A stretch of 31,886 nt of DNA from contig DVHM01000062.1 of NCBI GenBank assembly GCA_018712125.1, positions 1 through 31,886 on the forward strand, in the 5' to 3' direction. Each line of letters begins with the position of its first letter. Positions within the stretch are counted from its first letter, which is position 1. Below the pieces are notes generated by a model. It saw only the letters and a program-made list of their open reading frames with translations. It had not been told where the DNA came from and did not search any database. Shown here piece by piece: positions 8,041 to 15,881 of the stretch. A program made the translations under genes and the position numbers. The stretch is from Pullilachnospira_A gallistercoris. Its GTDB lineage: Bacteria > Bacillota > Clostridia > Lachnospirales > Lachnospiraceae.

Positions 8041-9489
8041 ATGCGAGAAAAGTATGAGAGTTTATCGGTCAGCGTGCTTCGCGAGTTGGCAAAATCCAGA
8101 GGCATCAAGGGAACCTCGGGAATGAAGAAGGCAAATCTCGTGGAGGCGATGCTGGCAAAGGACGAGGAGGAAGCGGCCGGGAAGCAGGAGAGCGCTGAGA
8201 ACGGTGCAAAGCAGGAGAACCGGGAGCCCAGGGAGAGCGCCCAAAGACAGGAGCATCATGAGAGCGGCGCGCAGCGCCATGAGCAGCACGGCAGAGCCTA
8301 CAATAAGGGGGAGAATCCCAGACATGAGAGTCAGAGAAAATCCACGCCGCCGGTTTCCCTGGAGGATACCTGGGAGGCCAACGGGATTCTCGAGGTTATG
8401 CAGGACGGGTTCGGATTTATCCGATGCGAGAATTATCTGCCCGGGGAGAACGATGTGTACGTGTCCCCCTCTCAGATCCGCAAGTTCAATCTGAAGACGG
8501 GCGACATCATCAAGGGACGGGCAAAGCGCAACAATCCCACCGATAAGTTTGCCGCGCTGCTGTTTATCGAAAATATCGACGGTTATCGCCCGGAGGAGGC
8601 CGCCAGAAGGAAAAATTTCGAAGATCTGACGCCGATTTTTCCGAACGAGCGCATCCGGCTGGAGCGGCCGGGCTGTTCGGTGGCCATGCGGATCGTGGAT
8701 CTGATTTCCCCCATCGGAAAGGGACAGCGAGGCATGATTGTCTCCCAGCCCAAAGCCGGAAAGACGACGCTTCTGAAGGAGATCGCGAGCTCCGTCACGG
8801 CATCCCATCCGGACATGCATCTGATCATTCTGCTGATCGATGAGCGGCCGGAGGAGGTTACCGATATCAAGGAGGCCATCGAGGGCGAGAATGTGGAGGT
8901 TATCTATTCCACCTTCGACGAGCTGCCCGAGCACCACAAGCGGGTATCCGAGATGGTCATTGAGAGGGCAAAGCGTCTGGTGGAGCACAAACAGGATGTG
9001 ATGATTCTTCTGGACAGCATCACGAGACTGGCCAGAGCTTACAACCTGACGGTTCCCCCCAGCGGACGGACCCTGTCCGGCGGTCTGGATCCGGCGGCGC
9101 TGCACATGCCCAAGCGGTTTTTCGGCGCAGCCAGAAATATGCGGGAGGGCGGAAGCCTGACCGTGCTCGCCACGGCGCTGGTGGATACCGGATCCAAGAT
9201 GGACGACGTGGTGTTCGAGGAGTTCAAGGGTACCGGTAATATGGAGCTGGTTCTGGACCGGAAGCTGTCGGAGAAGCGGGTGTTCCCGGCTATCGATATC
9301 TCCAAGTCCAGCACGAGAAGGGAAGATCTTCTGCTTTCCAGGGAGGAGCAGGAGGCTGTGGATATCATGCGCAAGGGGCTCAACGGCATGCGCAAGGATG
9401 AAGCCGCTGAGACGATTCTGAACATGTTTGCCCACACCAAGAACAATCGGGAGTTTATCTCCATGATTATCCGCAAGCGGATGCTCTGA
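8041..9489 (+). CDS. rho: Transcription termination factor Rho with N-terminal low-complexity insert
   Basis: A hexameric RNA-dependent ATPase that terminates transcription. Domains in order: Rho N-terminal helical domain (about 5-40, LSVSVLRELAKSRGIKG), a hydrophilic low-complexity insert (about 41-103, rich in Glu, Gln, His, Arg and Ser), the cold-shock-like RNA-binding domain (about 108-180, with DGFGFIR), then the ATPase core with Walker A QPKAGKTT (236-243) and Walker B MILLDSITR, and the secondary-site SKSSTRRED segment. At 482 residues it is about 60 longer than E. coli Rho; the insert accounts for this. The ATG at 8041 follows AAGGAG by 6 bases. The frame is open further upstream, but that stretch has no ribosome binding site and covers the probable promoter. 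No terminator is seen after the stop, and rpmE has its own promoter. Confidence 0.97.
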   Translation: MREKYESLSVSVLRELAKSRGIKGTSGMKKANLVEAMLAKDEEEAAGKQESAENGAKQENREPRESAQRQEHHESGAQRHEQHGRAYNKGENPRHESQRKSTPPVSLEDTWEANGILEVMQDGFGFIRCENYLPGENDVYVSPSQIRKFNLKTGDIIKGRAKRNNPTDKFAALLFIENIDGYRPEEAARRKNFEDLTPIFPNERIRLERPGCSVAMRIVDLISPIGKGQRGMIVSQPKAGKTTLLKEIASSVTASHPDMHLIILLIDERPEEVTDIKEAIEGENVEVIYSTFDELPEHHKRVSEMVIERAKRLVEHKQDVMILLDSITRLARAYNLTVPPSGRTLSGGLDPAALHMPKRFFGAARNMREGGSLTVLATALVDTGSKMDDVVFEEFKGTGNMELVLDRKLSEKRVFPAIDISKSSTRREDLLLSREEQEAVDIMRKGLNGMRKDEAAETILNMFAHTKNNREFISMIIRKRML

Positions 9490-9548
9490 TATGACGGACG
9501 CAGCGGAAAGATACAGCGTAAAAGATGCGGCGGAAAGACAAAATTCTG

Positions 9549-9577
9549 TTGCATTGGCCATAGGTCTGTGATATAAT
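9549..9577 (+). promoter_or_regulatory. Strong sigma-A promoter of rpmE
   Basis: TTGCAT (9549-9554) and a consensus TATAAT (9572-9577) are separated by 17 bases, in the gap between rho and rpmE. The expected leader is about 65 bases. Confidence 0.88.
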
Positions 9578-9646
9578 ACAAAAGCTGTTTAACGGGATGT
9601 AAATAGTATCGGGTATATAGATAATGCATGATGTGAGGTGAGAGAA

Positions 9647-9847
9647 GTGAAAAAGGGTATTCATCCGGATTATTATCAGGCTACAGTTACCTGTAACTGC
9701 GGCAACACTTTCGTGACAGGTTCCACGAAGCAGGACATTCACGTTGAGATCTGTTCCAAGTGTCATCCGTTCTACACGGGTCAGCAGAAGGCTGCACAGG
9801 CTCGCGGACGTATTGATAAGTTCAACAAGAAATATGGCATCCAGTAG
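9647..9847 (+). CDS. rpmE: 50S ribosomal protein L31, zinc-binding form
   Basis: 66 residues starting KKGIHPDYY, a component of the large ribosomal subunit and of inter-subunit bridge B1b. Cys16, Cys18, Cys36 and Cys39 (CNC...CSKC) are the zinc ligands of the C+ form, so under zinc starvation it could be replaced by a C- paralogue elsewhere. Start: GTG at 9647, 5 bases after AGGTGA; a second in-frame GTG at 9638 would add three residues (REV) not normally present and overlaps the ribosome binding site. It has a strong promoter upstream (9549-9577) and a terminator right after (9868-9898). Confidence 0.97.
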   Translation: MKKGIHPDYYQATVTCNCGNTFVTGSTKQDIHVEICSKCHPFYTGQQKAAQARGRIDKFNKKYGIQ

Positions 9848-9867
9848 GAGATTGATACGGGTAGGTC

Positions 9868-9898
9868 AAGGTTGAGGTTGCAAAATCTCAACCTTTTT
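9868..9898 (+). terminator. Rho-independent terminator of rpmE
   Basis: AAGGTTGAG (9868-9876) pairs with CTCAACCTT (9887-9895) around a 10-base loop, followed by further T residues to 9898. It lies 20 bases after the rpmE stop. Confidence 0.85.
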
Positions 9899-10036
9899 GT
9901 TACTATTCACAGCCACGCTGCCCGCATGCGCAGCCGTCGCCTTTTCGAGGCTTCAGTCCCGCTTCTTAGGGAGCTAAGGCTGTTCATGTGGGTAGGGTAA
10001 CTGCTTCGCAGTCCTGAATCGGCTGTGAACAGTAAC
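9899..10036. repeat. 138-bp structured inverted-repeat element (MITE-like or structured RNA)
   Basis: The ends GTTACTATTCACAGCC (9899-9914) and GGCTGTGAACAGTAAC (10021-10036) are inverted copies with one mismatch. Inside, CCCGCATG (9921-9928) can pair with CATGTGGG (9985-9992), CAGCC (9931-9935) with GGCTG (9978-9982), and small hairpins form at 9939-9951, 9957-9972 and 10000-10012. The result is a branched fold closed by a 16-bp stem. It fills almost the whole gap between the rpmE terminator and the DUF1385 gene and encodes nothing evident. A small non-autonomous mobile repeat and a structured RNA are both possible. Confidence 0.7.
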
Positions 10037-10063
10037 ACGTTTTTTCATATAGGAGTAACAGGT

Positions 10064-10987
10064 ATGAAATATTCAGGAATCGGCGGTCAGGCGGTCATGG
10101 AGGGCGTGATGATGCGAAACGGCGCCAGGTATGCGCTGGCGGTGCGAAAGAGCGACCACACCATCGCGGTGGAGACCCACAAGACCCGGGATCCCTCCGG
10201 TGGGATCTATCAGATTCCCATCCTGCGGGGTATTGTCTCCTTTGTGGATTCTCTGGTAATGGGAATGTCCACGCTGATGCAGTCTGCCGCGTATTTTGAG
10301 GACGAGGAGGAAGCGGAGGCTGGGAAACAAAAGGACGCCGCCAGGAAGGAGCGGGAAGAAAAAGTGGAGATGGGGATGACCGTGGCCATCGCCATTGTTC
10401 TGGCTGTGGCGATTTTCATGGTTCTTCCCTATTTCCTCTCGCGCATTCTCGAGGGAGTCATTTCCTCTCAGACGCTTCTTGTCCTCGTTGAGGGATTGAT
10501 ACGCATTGCCATCTTTGTGGGATATCTTCTCGCTATATCCAGAATGGAAGATATCCGCCGGGTTTTCATGTACCACGGTGCGGAGCACAAATGTATCAAC
10601 TGTATTGAGAACGGGCTGGAACTGAACGTGGAAAATGTGCGCAAAAGTTCCCGGCAGCATCGGCGCTGCGGCACCAGTTTCCTGCTGTTTGTCATTCTGA
10701 TCAGCGTGGTGGTGTTCCTCTTCGTCCGGTTTGACTCGCCGGTTCTGCAGCTCTTTGCCAGGCTGCTTTTGATACCGGTCATCGCCGGAATTTCCTATGA
10801 GTTTATCCGGCTGGCGGGCAGGAGTGAGCATCCGCTGGTGCTGCTTCTATCAAAACCGGGGCTCTGGCTTCAGAATCTGACCACCAGGGAGCCGGACGAC
10901 GATATGATTGAGGTCGGGATTGCCTCTGTGGAGGCGGTCTTTGACTGGCGCGCCTTTCAGCGGGAAAATCGGGAGAGTTTTTCATGA
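10064..10987 (+). CDS. DUF1385 family membrane protein (YqhQ-like)
   Basis: 307 residues with the family's N-terminal GGQAVMEGVMMR motif and the conserved YHGAEHK motif near the middle. A charged stretch (about 85-105) is followed by hydrophobic segments at roughly 106-122, 135-160, 205-225 and 230-250, so it is an integral membrane protein. It is described in Firmicutes as a putative metal-dependent enzyme, but its reaction is not known to me. The ATG at 10064 lies 8 bases after AGGAG. An in-frame GTG at 10025 would begin inside the inverted-repeat element and is unlikely. The gene overlaps prmC as ATGA (10984-10987), and the order rpmE-DUF1385-prmC-prfA is common in Clostridia. Confidence 0.93.
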   Translation: MKYSGIGGQAVMEGVMMRNGARYALAVRKSDHTIAVETHKTRDPSGGIYQIPILRGIVSFVDSLVMGMSTLMQSAAYFEDEEEAEAGKQKDAARKEREEKVEMGMTVAIAIVLAVAIFMVLPYFLSRILEGVISSQTLLVLVEGLIRIAIFVGYLLAISRMEDIRRVFMYHGAEHKCINCIENGLELNVENVRKSSRQHRRCGTSFLLFVILISVVVFLFVRFDSPVLQLFARLLLIPVIAGISYEFIRLAGRSEHPLVLLLSKPGLWLQNLTTREPDDDMIEVGIASVEAVFDWRAFQRENRESFS

Positions 10988-11829
10988 AATACAGGGAATT
11001 GCTGAACAAGGGAGTGGCGATGCTGCGGCAGGCAGGGATAGCGGACGCGGATACGGATGGATGGTATCTGCTGGAATACGCGTCTGGCATGTCCCGAAAC
11101 GATTATTTTCTCCACATGGAGGAGGAAGCGTCCGGGGAGCTGGCGGAGGCTTACGGTAAGCTTCTGGAAAAGCGCTGTACGCGGATCCCGCTGCAGTATC
11201 TTACCGGGGAGCAGGAGTTTATGGGGCTGACATTTTCGGTCAATCCCCATGTGCTGGTGCCCCGGCAGGACACGGAGACGCTGGTGGAGCAGGTTGAGAA
11301 GCGGCTCTCGCCGGGAATGCGCGTCCTGGATCTGTGCACCGGTTCGGGATGTATTCTGATCAGTCTGCTGGCCCGGGTTCCCGGCGTCAGCGGATTGGGG
11401 ACCGACATATCCGAAGAGGCCCTGGCGACGGCTGAAAGAAATGCGGACAGGCTGGGCGTTGCGGACCGCGCGCAGTGGGCGAGGGGAGATCTCTTCGCTC
11501 CGGTAGAGGGGCGATTCGATGTGATTGTCTCCAATCCGCCCTATATCCCCAGAGAGGACATTGACGGTCTGATGCCGGAGGTGGCGGACTTTGAGCCGAG
11601 GGGAGCGCTGGACGGCGGGGACGACGGCCTGGATTTCTACCGGAGGATCACGTCGGAGGCTTCGGAGTATCTGGAGGCGGGCGGCCGGCTCTTCCTCGAG
11701 ATCGGATGCGATCAGGCGAGGGATGTGACTGCCCTGATGGAAAAAGCGGGATTTGTCCATGTGGCGACCGTGCGGGATTTGAGCGGTCTGGACCGGGTGG
11801 TCTGCGGCTGCCTTTCGCCTGAGAGCTAG
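10984..11829 (+). CDS. prmC: Peptide chain release factor N5-glutamine methyltransferase
   Basis: PrmC (HemK) uses S-adenosylmethionine to methylate the Gln of the GGQ motif in release factors 1 and 2, which speeds peptide release. Visible: N-terminal helical substrate domain (about 1-75), the LTGEQEFMGL segment and VPRQDTETLVE, the SAM-binding LDLCTGSGCI motif, and the catalytic NPPY at 184-187. At 281 residues it has the normal length. The substrate RF1 is encoded by the following gene, 107 bases downstream. The start overlaps the end of the DUF1385 gene by 4 bases. Confidence 0.96.
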   Translation: MKYRELLNKGVAMLRQAGIADADTDGWYLLEYASGMSRNDYFLHMEEEASGELAEAYGKLLEKRCTRIPLQYLTGEQEFMGLTFSVNPHVLVPRQDTETLVEQVEKRLSPGMRVLDLCTGSGCILISLLARVPGVSGLGTDISEEALATAERNADRLGVADRAQWARGDLFAPVEGRFDVIVSNPPYIPREDIDGLMPEVADFEPRGALDGGDDGLDFYRRITSEASEYLEAGGRLFLEIGCDQARDVTALMEKAGFVHVATVRDLSGLDRVVCGCLSPES

Positions 11830-11877
11830 GAGCGTCCGCGGGGCAGACATGGCAGATATGACGGGATAATGGATTTG

Positions 11878-11922
11878 AGATAGAAGAATTTTAGATAAAA
11901 GAATTTCAGATAAAAGACTTGT
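11878..11922 (+). repeat. Three imperfect 15-bp tandem repeats upstream of prfA
   Basis: AGATAGAAGAATTTT (11878-11892), AGATAAAAGAATTTC (11893-11907) and AGATAAAAGACTTGT (11908-11922) lie end to end, closing 4 bases before the prfA ribosome binding site AGGAGG (11926-11931). This AT-rich array is unlike the GC-rich genes around it. Confidence 0.8.
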
Positions 11923-11936
11923 GACAGGAGGCAAAT

Positions 11937-13016
11937 ATGTTTGATAAACTGGATGATCTGGTGCTGCGCTACGAGGAGATCATGAATCTTTTGAGCGAGC
12001 CGGATGTGGCGGCGGATACCCGGCGTTTCCGGGATCTGATGAAGGAACAGAGTGATCTGGCTCCCATCGTGAACGCCTACAAGGAATATAAAAAATGCCG
12101 TCAGGATATCGACGACTCTCTGGCTATGCTGGAGGAGGAAAACGATGAGGAGATGCGGGAGATGGTCAAGGAGGAACTCTCCGCGTCGAGAAAGCGGCTG
12201 GAGGAGCTGGAGCGGGAACTGAAGATCCTGCTTCTCCCCAAGGACCCCAACGATGACAAGAACGTGATCGTGGAGATCCGTGCCGGAGCCGGCGGGGACG
12301 AGGCGGCCCTCTTTGCCGCGGAAGTCTATCGCATGTATGTCCATTACGCCGAGAGCCGCGGCTGGAAGGTGGAGACCATGGAGATGGAGGAGACCGGTAT
12401 CGGCGGAATGAAATCGGTCAACTTTATGGTAACGGGCCAGGGAGCGTACTCTGTCCTGAAATATGAGTCCGGGGTACACCGCGTGCAGAGAGTTCCGGCG
12501 ACGGAGTCCGGCGGAAGGATTCACACCTCCACTGTCACCGTTGCGGTTATGCCGGAGGCGGAGGAAGTGGATATCGAGATCAACGAGAAAGATATCCGCA
12601 TCGACGTGATGCGGGCGTCGGGCAACGGCGGACAGTGCGTCAACACCACCGATTCGGCCGTGCGTCTGACCCACTATCCCACGGGGATCGTGATCTATTC
12701 CCAGACGGAAAAATCTCAGCTGCAGAACAAGGAGAAGGCTTTCGCGCTGCTGCGGACCAAACTCTATGATCTGGAACTGCAGAAGAAGCAGGCGGAGGAG
12801 TCCGCAGCCCGGCTCAGCCAGATCGGTACGGGAGACCGGTCAGAGAAGATCCGCACCTACAATTTCCCCCAGGGAAGAGTGACGGATCACCGGATCAACC
12901 TGACACTGTACAAGCTGGACAAGATCCTGGACGGAGATCTGCAGGAGATTCTGGACGCGCTGATGGCGGCGGATCAGGCGGCAAAGCTTGCCAATATGAA
13001 CGAGGCGGAATATTAA
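11937..13016 (+). CDS. prfA: Peptide chain release factor 1
   Basis: RF1 recognises UAA and UAG in the ribosomal A site and triggers release of the finished protein. The PAT anticodon-like motif is at 187-189 (VQRVPATES), which marks RF1 rather than RF2 (SPF), and the catalytic GGQ is at 231-233. The length of 359 residues is standard. The start ATG follows AGGAGG by 5 bases. It is preceded by its own methyltransferase gene prmC, the reverse of the prfA-prmC order in E. coli and B. subtilis. I see no convincing terminator after the stop; only short palindromes (AAGTTAACTT and CTGCATGCAG) occur there. Confidence 0.98.
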   Translation: MFDKLDDLVLRYEEIMNLLSEPDVAADTRRFRDLMKEQSDLAPIVNAYKEYKKCRQDIDDSLAMLEEENDEEMREMVKEELSASRKRLEELERELKILLLPKDPNDDKNVIVEIRAGAGGDEAALFAAEVYRMYVHYAESRGWKVETMEMEETGIGGMKSVNFMVTGQGAYSVLKYESGVHRVQRVPATESGGRIHTSTVTVAVMPEAEEVDIEINEKDIRIDVMRASGNGGQCVNTTDSAVRLTHYPTGIVIYSQTEKSQLQNKEKAFALLRTKLYDLELQKKQAEESAARLSQIGTGDRSEKIRTYNFPQGRVTDHRINLTLYKLDKILDGDLQEILDALMAADQAAKLANMNEAEY

Positions 13017-13041
13017 TTAAGTTAACTTTAAGGATTGCTGC

Positions 13042-13070
13042 ATGCAGTTTTAAGCATTGCCTGCTATGAT
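13042..13070 (+). promoter_or_regulatory. Possible extended -10 promoter for the DUF975/two-component/addBA genes
   Basis: TATGAT at 13065-13070 is preceded by TG and one base (13062-13064), an extended -10. The base positions 17 upstream (ATGCAG, 13042-13047) are a poor -35. It lies 34 bases before the next start codon. Confidence 0.4.
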
Positions 13071-13103
13071 AGGATAAAAGATAAAGAGAGGCAGGAGATC
13101 ATT

Positions 13104-13958
13104 ATGTGGACGATTTCAGCACTGAAAGAGCGGGCGAGAGAGCGGAAGAAAACCAATCGTTGGAAGATGATTCTCGTGGCGCTGATTCTTACCATCGCCG
13201 CGGGAACCAACGTGTCTTTAAATTACGGCCTGGACTGGCTGACCGACACAACGGACGGGCAGGAGACGGTCTATGAGGTATCTCCCGGCGAGGATGTTTA
13301 CGGGCCGGATATTGTCATAGAGGAGCCCGCCTACACGGATATGGAGATGGGGATCGCGTCGGTCATTTTCGGGATCGCGCTGTTGGTGGTCTTAGGCATC
13401 ATCCTTGTGATTCTGATTCCGATCTGTTTTTTCCTTCTGAATCCGCTGCTGGTGGGAGGAAAACGGTTTTTCTATCAAAACATTCGGGAGGACGCCCAGG
13501 TAAAGGAGATCTGTTTCTCCTTTGACAATCACTATATGAACAGTGTGAAGATCCTGTTTTTCCGGGATCTGTACACTATACTCTGGTCGCTGCTTTTTAT
13601 TATACCGGGGATTGTAAAGGGGTATGAGTATCGGATGATACCGTATATTCTGGCGGAGCATCCGGACATGGAGATGAAGCAGGCCTTCGCCCTGAGCAGG
13701 GAGATGATGGACGGCAACAAGTGGAGGGCGTTCCTGTTTGACCTGTCCTTCCTGGGATGGAGGATTTTAAGCGCTCTGACGTTGGGAATCCTGGGACTCT
13801 TCTATGTGGATCCCTATTACCATCAGGCGGACGCCATGCTCTATGACGCGATTAAATACGATAAGTTTACAGCCCGTAACCAGTGGCGCGGTCAGCCCGG
13901 GAATGGACAGTTCCAGGGAAATCAGTCCGCACAGAGCCAGCCCTGGGGCGGACAGTAA
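13104..13958 (+). CDS. DUF975 family integral membrane protein
   Basis: 284 residues with the typical DUF975 layout: a short basic N-terminus (KERARERKKTNRWK), a hydrophobic segment at about 23-45, a soluble loop with many acidic residues, two or more membrane segments at about 85-118, then 155-175 and 215-240. The family's YRMIPYILAEHPD and AFALSREMMDGNKWRAF segments are present, as is YYHQADAMLYDAIK near the end. The last ~25 residues are a Gln/Gly/Asn-rich tail. Function is unknown. The ATG at 13104 is 6 bases after GGAG; an in-frame upstream start has no ribosome binding site. The response regulator gene begins 21 bases downstream, so the membrane protein could be a regulated target or an accessory sensor; that is inference. 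Confidence 0.85.
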   Translation: MWTISALKERARERKKTNRWKMILVALILTIAAGTNVSLNYGLDWLTDTTDGQETVYEVSPGEDVYGPDIVIEEPAYTDMEMGIASVIFGIALLVVLGIILVILIPICFFLLNPLLVGGKRFFYQNIREDAQVKEICFSFDNHYMNSVKILFFRDLYTILWSLLFIIPGIVKGYEYRMIPYILAEHPDMEMKQAFALSREMMDGNKWRAFLFDLSFLGWRILSALTLGILGLFYVDPYYHQADAMLYDAIKYDKFTARNQWRGQPGNGQFQGNQSAQSQPWGGQ

Positions 13959-13979
13959 GGAGAAGGGGGAAAAGAGGAG

Positions 13980-14672
13980 ATGGCATACACGATTCTGATT
14001 GCGGATGACGAGGCCGAGATCCGGCAGCTGCTGCGGCTGTATCTGGAAAAGGACGGCTACGAGGTCATGGAGGCGGAAAACGGCGTGGAGGCTATGGAGA
14101 TTCTGCGGCAGCGGGAGATCCATCTGATCCTTTTGGACATCATGATGCCCCAGCTGGACGGCTATCAGGTGTTGCGGAAGCTGCGCCAGGAGAGCAACAT
14201 TCCGGTCATTTTTCTCTCTGCCAAGGGGGCGGATGAGGATAAGATTCTCGGGCTGGATCTGGGGGCGGATGATTATATCACAAAGCCCTTCAATCCCCTG
14301 GAGGCCATGGCCCGGATCAACGCGGGGATTCGCCGGTTTTATCATCTGGGGGCGGGACAGCAGATGCAGCGCCAGATCCATGTGAAGGATCTGACTCTGG
14401 ATACCGAGGCCTGCGCCCTGTACCGGGACGGGAAACCGATCGCGCTGACATCGGTGGAGTATAAGCTCATGAAGCTGTTTATGGAACATCCGGGCAAGGT
14501 GTTTACCAAGCAGCAGCTCTACGAGGAGGGCTGGGGCGAGGATTTCATTGTCGCCGATAACAACATCATGGTCTGCATCAGCAAGCTCCGCGGCAAGCTT
14601 TCTGATGATCATGACGCCTATATCAAGACGATCCGGGGGTTAGGCTACCGGATGGAAAAGGATGAGATGTAG
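13980..14672 (+). CDS. OmpR/PhoB-family response regulator
   Basis: 230 residues. The receiver domain (about 1-120) has the acidic pair Asp9-Asp10, the phosphoacceptor Asp53 in LLDIMMP, Ser80 and Lys102 in ITKPF. The C-terminal winged-helix DNA-binding domain (about 130-228) carries LTSVEYKLMKLFMEHPGKVF, NNIMVCISKLRGKL and the closing IKTIRGLGYRM. It is therefore a transcription regulator activated by phosphorylation from the kinase encoded directly after it. AGGAG touches the ATG; the useful ribosome binding site is more likely AGGGGG at 13964-13969. Its regulon is unknown. Confidence 0.96.
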   Translation: MAYTILIADDEAEIRQLLRLYLEKDGYEVMEAENGVEAMEILRQREIHLILLDIMMPQLDGYQVLRKLRQESNIPVIFLSAKGADEDKILGLDLGADDYITKPFNPLEAMARINAGIRRFYHLGAGQQMQRQIHVKDLTLDTEACALYRDGKPIALTSVEYKLMKLFMEHPGKVFTKQQLYEEGWGEDFIVADNNIMVCISKLRGKLSDDHDAYIKTIRGLGYRMEKDEM

Positions 14673-15857
14673 ATGAAAAAACAACAGGATCTCCGGCTTT
14701 TTCTCATAACCCGCTTCCTCATCGTGCTGGTGGCCGTGGGGGTTGCCGAGATGGCGCTGAACGCGCTGTACAACGATTTTATCTATCCGGTACTGGATCA
14801 GGCTTACGGATTCAAAGAGCTGATGGAGGGAGCCAATCTGCGCGATACGGTAACAGCAGTCCTGTCGGGACTGCTGTTTCTGCTGGTAAAACAGTTCGGC
14901 GGGCTTCTCCCGGCCAATGCGGCTGCTTTTCTGGCGCGGGAAGTGCGCAACCCCATGAGAAAGGATCTGGTGGAACATTTTCTGGAACGGACAGCCCATA
15001 TGACAGAAGCACAGAAGAAAGTTTACATGCTCACATTCTTTCTGGTAATGATTTTCATTCTCTATTTCTGGGTGCTGCCCTATGTGATCGGCGCCGTCTA
15101 TTTCGGCATCGTGGTATCCCGGAAGATGAATGAGATCGAGGAGCTGGAACTGGAAAAGCAGCGTCAGTATGAGCGACAGAGGAATCTGCTGCTGTCGGAT
15201 GTGGCTCATGATCTGAAGACGCCCATGACGACGGTGGCCGGTTATGCCAGAGCCCTTGCGGATGACGCGGTGCCTCCGGAGCGGAGGGAGGAGTACCTGG
15301 AACATATTTACGGAAAAACCATGCAGATGAGCGAACTGTTGAATCTGCTGTTTACCTATGTGAAGCTGGACAGCGACGGATTTCAGTTGAACCGGGAGGA
15401 GGCGGATCTGTGTGAGCTGGTGCGCAAGGCAGCCGCGGAGCAGTACGATGATCTGGAGGCCCATGATATGGAGCTGTTTCTGGATCTTCCGGAGGAACCG
15501 GTCACGCTGTCGGTGGATGTGCTGCAGGTGGGGCGTGTGCTGGCAAACCTGATCGGAAACGTAATCCGGCACAACCCGGATGGCACCGCGCTGTTTCTGG
15601 AGCTGCGGCGGCAGGGAGGGATGGCGTGCCTTCTGGTGGGCGACAGCGGCGTGGAGATTCCGCCGGAGCTGGCGGAGCGCATCTTTGATCCCTTTGTCCA
15701 GGGAGACGCCTCCAGAAGCGGCGGCAGCGGCAGTGGTCTCGGTCTCGGCATCGCCAAAAAGATTGCGGAGATGCACGGAGGCACCATCACACTGGAACAG
15801 TCCCCAAGACCGGGGATGACGAAGGCCTTTGTGATCCGGCTGCCCGAGACGGAGTGA
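14673..15857 (+). CDS. Sensor histidine kinase, membrane-bound
   Basis: 394 residues; the start codon follows the regulator's stop with no gap, so translation is coupled. Hydrophobic segments at about 9-32, 60-79 and 117-148 give a membrane sensor with little extracytoplasmic sequence, suggesting that the signal is sensed in or near the membrane. The H-box VAHDLKTPM has His179; the N-box is ANLIGNVIRHNP (291-302); the G-boxes are DSGVEIPPE (324-332) and GSGLGLGIAKK. The first G-box has Glu328 where a second Gly is usual (DxGxG). Otherwise the ATPase motifs are complete. The domain form (HisKA plus HATPase) resembles VanS-like kinases of Firmicutes. The next gene starts 24 bases downstream. 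Confidence 0.95.
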   Translation: MKKQQDLRLFLITRFLIVLVAVGVAEMALNALYNDFIYPVLDQAYGFKELMEGANLRDTVTAVLSGLLFLLVKQFGGLLPANAAAFLAREVRNPMRKDLVEHFLERTAHMTEAQKKVYMLTFFLVMIFILYFWVLPYVIGAVYFGIVVSRKMNEIEELELEKQRQYERQRNLLLSDVAHDLKTPMTTVAGYARALADDAVPPERREEYLEHIYGKTMQMSELLNLLFTYVKLDSDGFQLNREEADLCELVRKAAAEQYDDLEAHDMELFLDLPEEPVTLSVDVLQVGRVLANLIGNVIRHNPDGTALFLELRRQGGMACLLVGDSGVEIPPELAERIFDPFVQGDASRSGGSGSGLGLGIAKKIAEMHGGTITLEQSPRPGMTKAFVIRLPETE

Positions 15858-15881
15858 AAGTAAGAAAGGCGGAAAAGAGCA

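Noticed and set aside
9899..10036. Inverted-repeat element as an insertion sequence
   Set aside because: At 138 bp it has no transposase and no obvious target-site duplication was found at its flanks.
11878..11922. 15-bp repeats as a CRISPR array
   Set aside because: The units lie end to end without spacers and are too short; no cas gene is nearby.
13021..13050. Palindromes AAGTTAACTT and CTGCATGCAG after prfA as a terminator
   Set aside because: Perfect palindromes without loop or T-run cannot form an intrinsic terminator hairpin.
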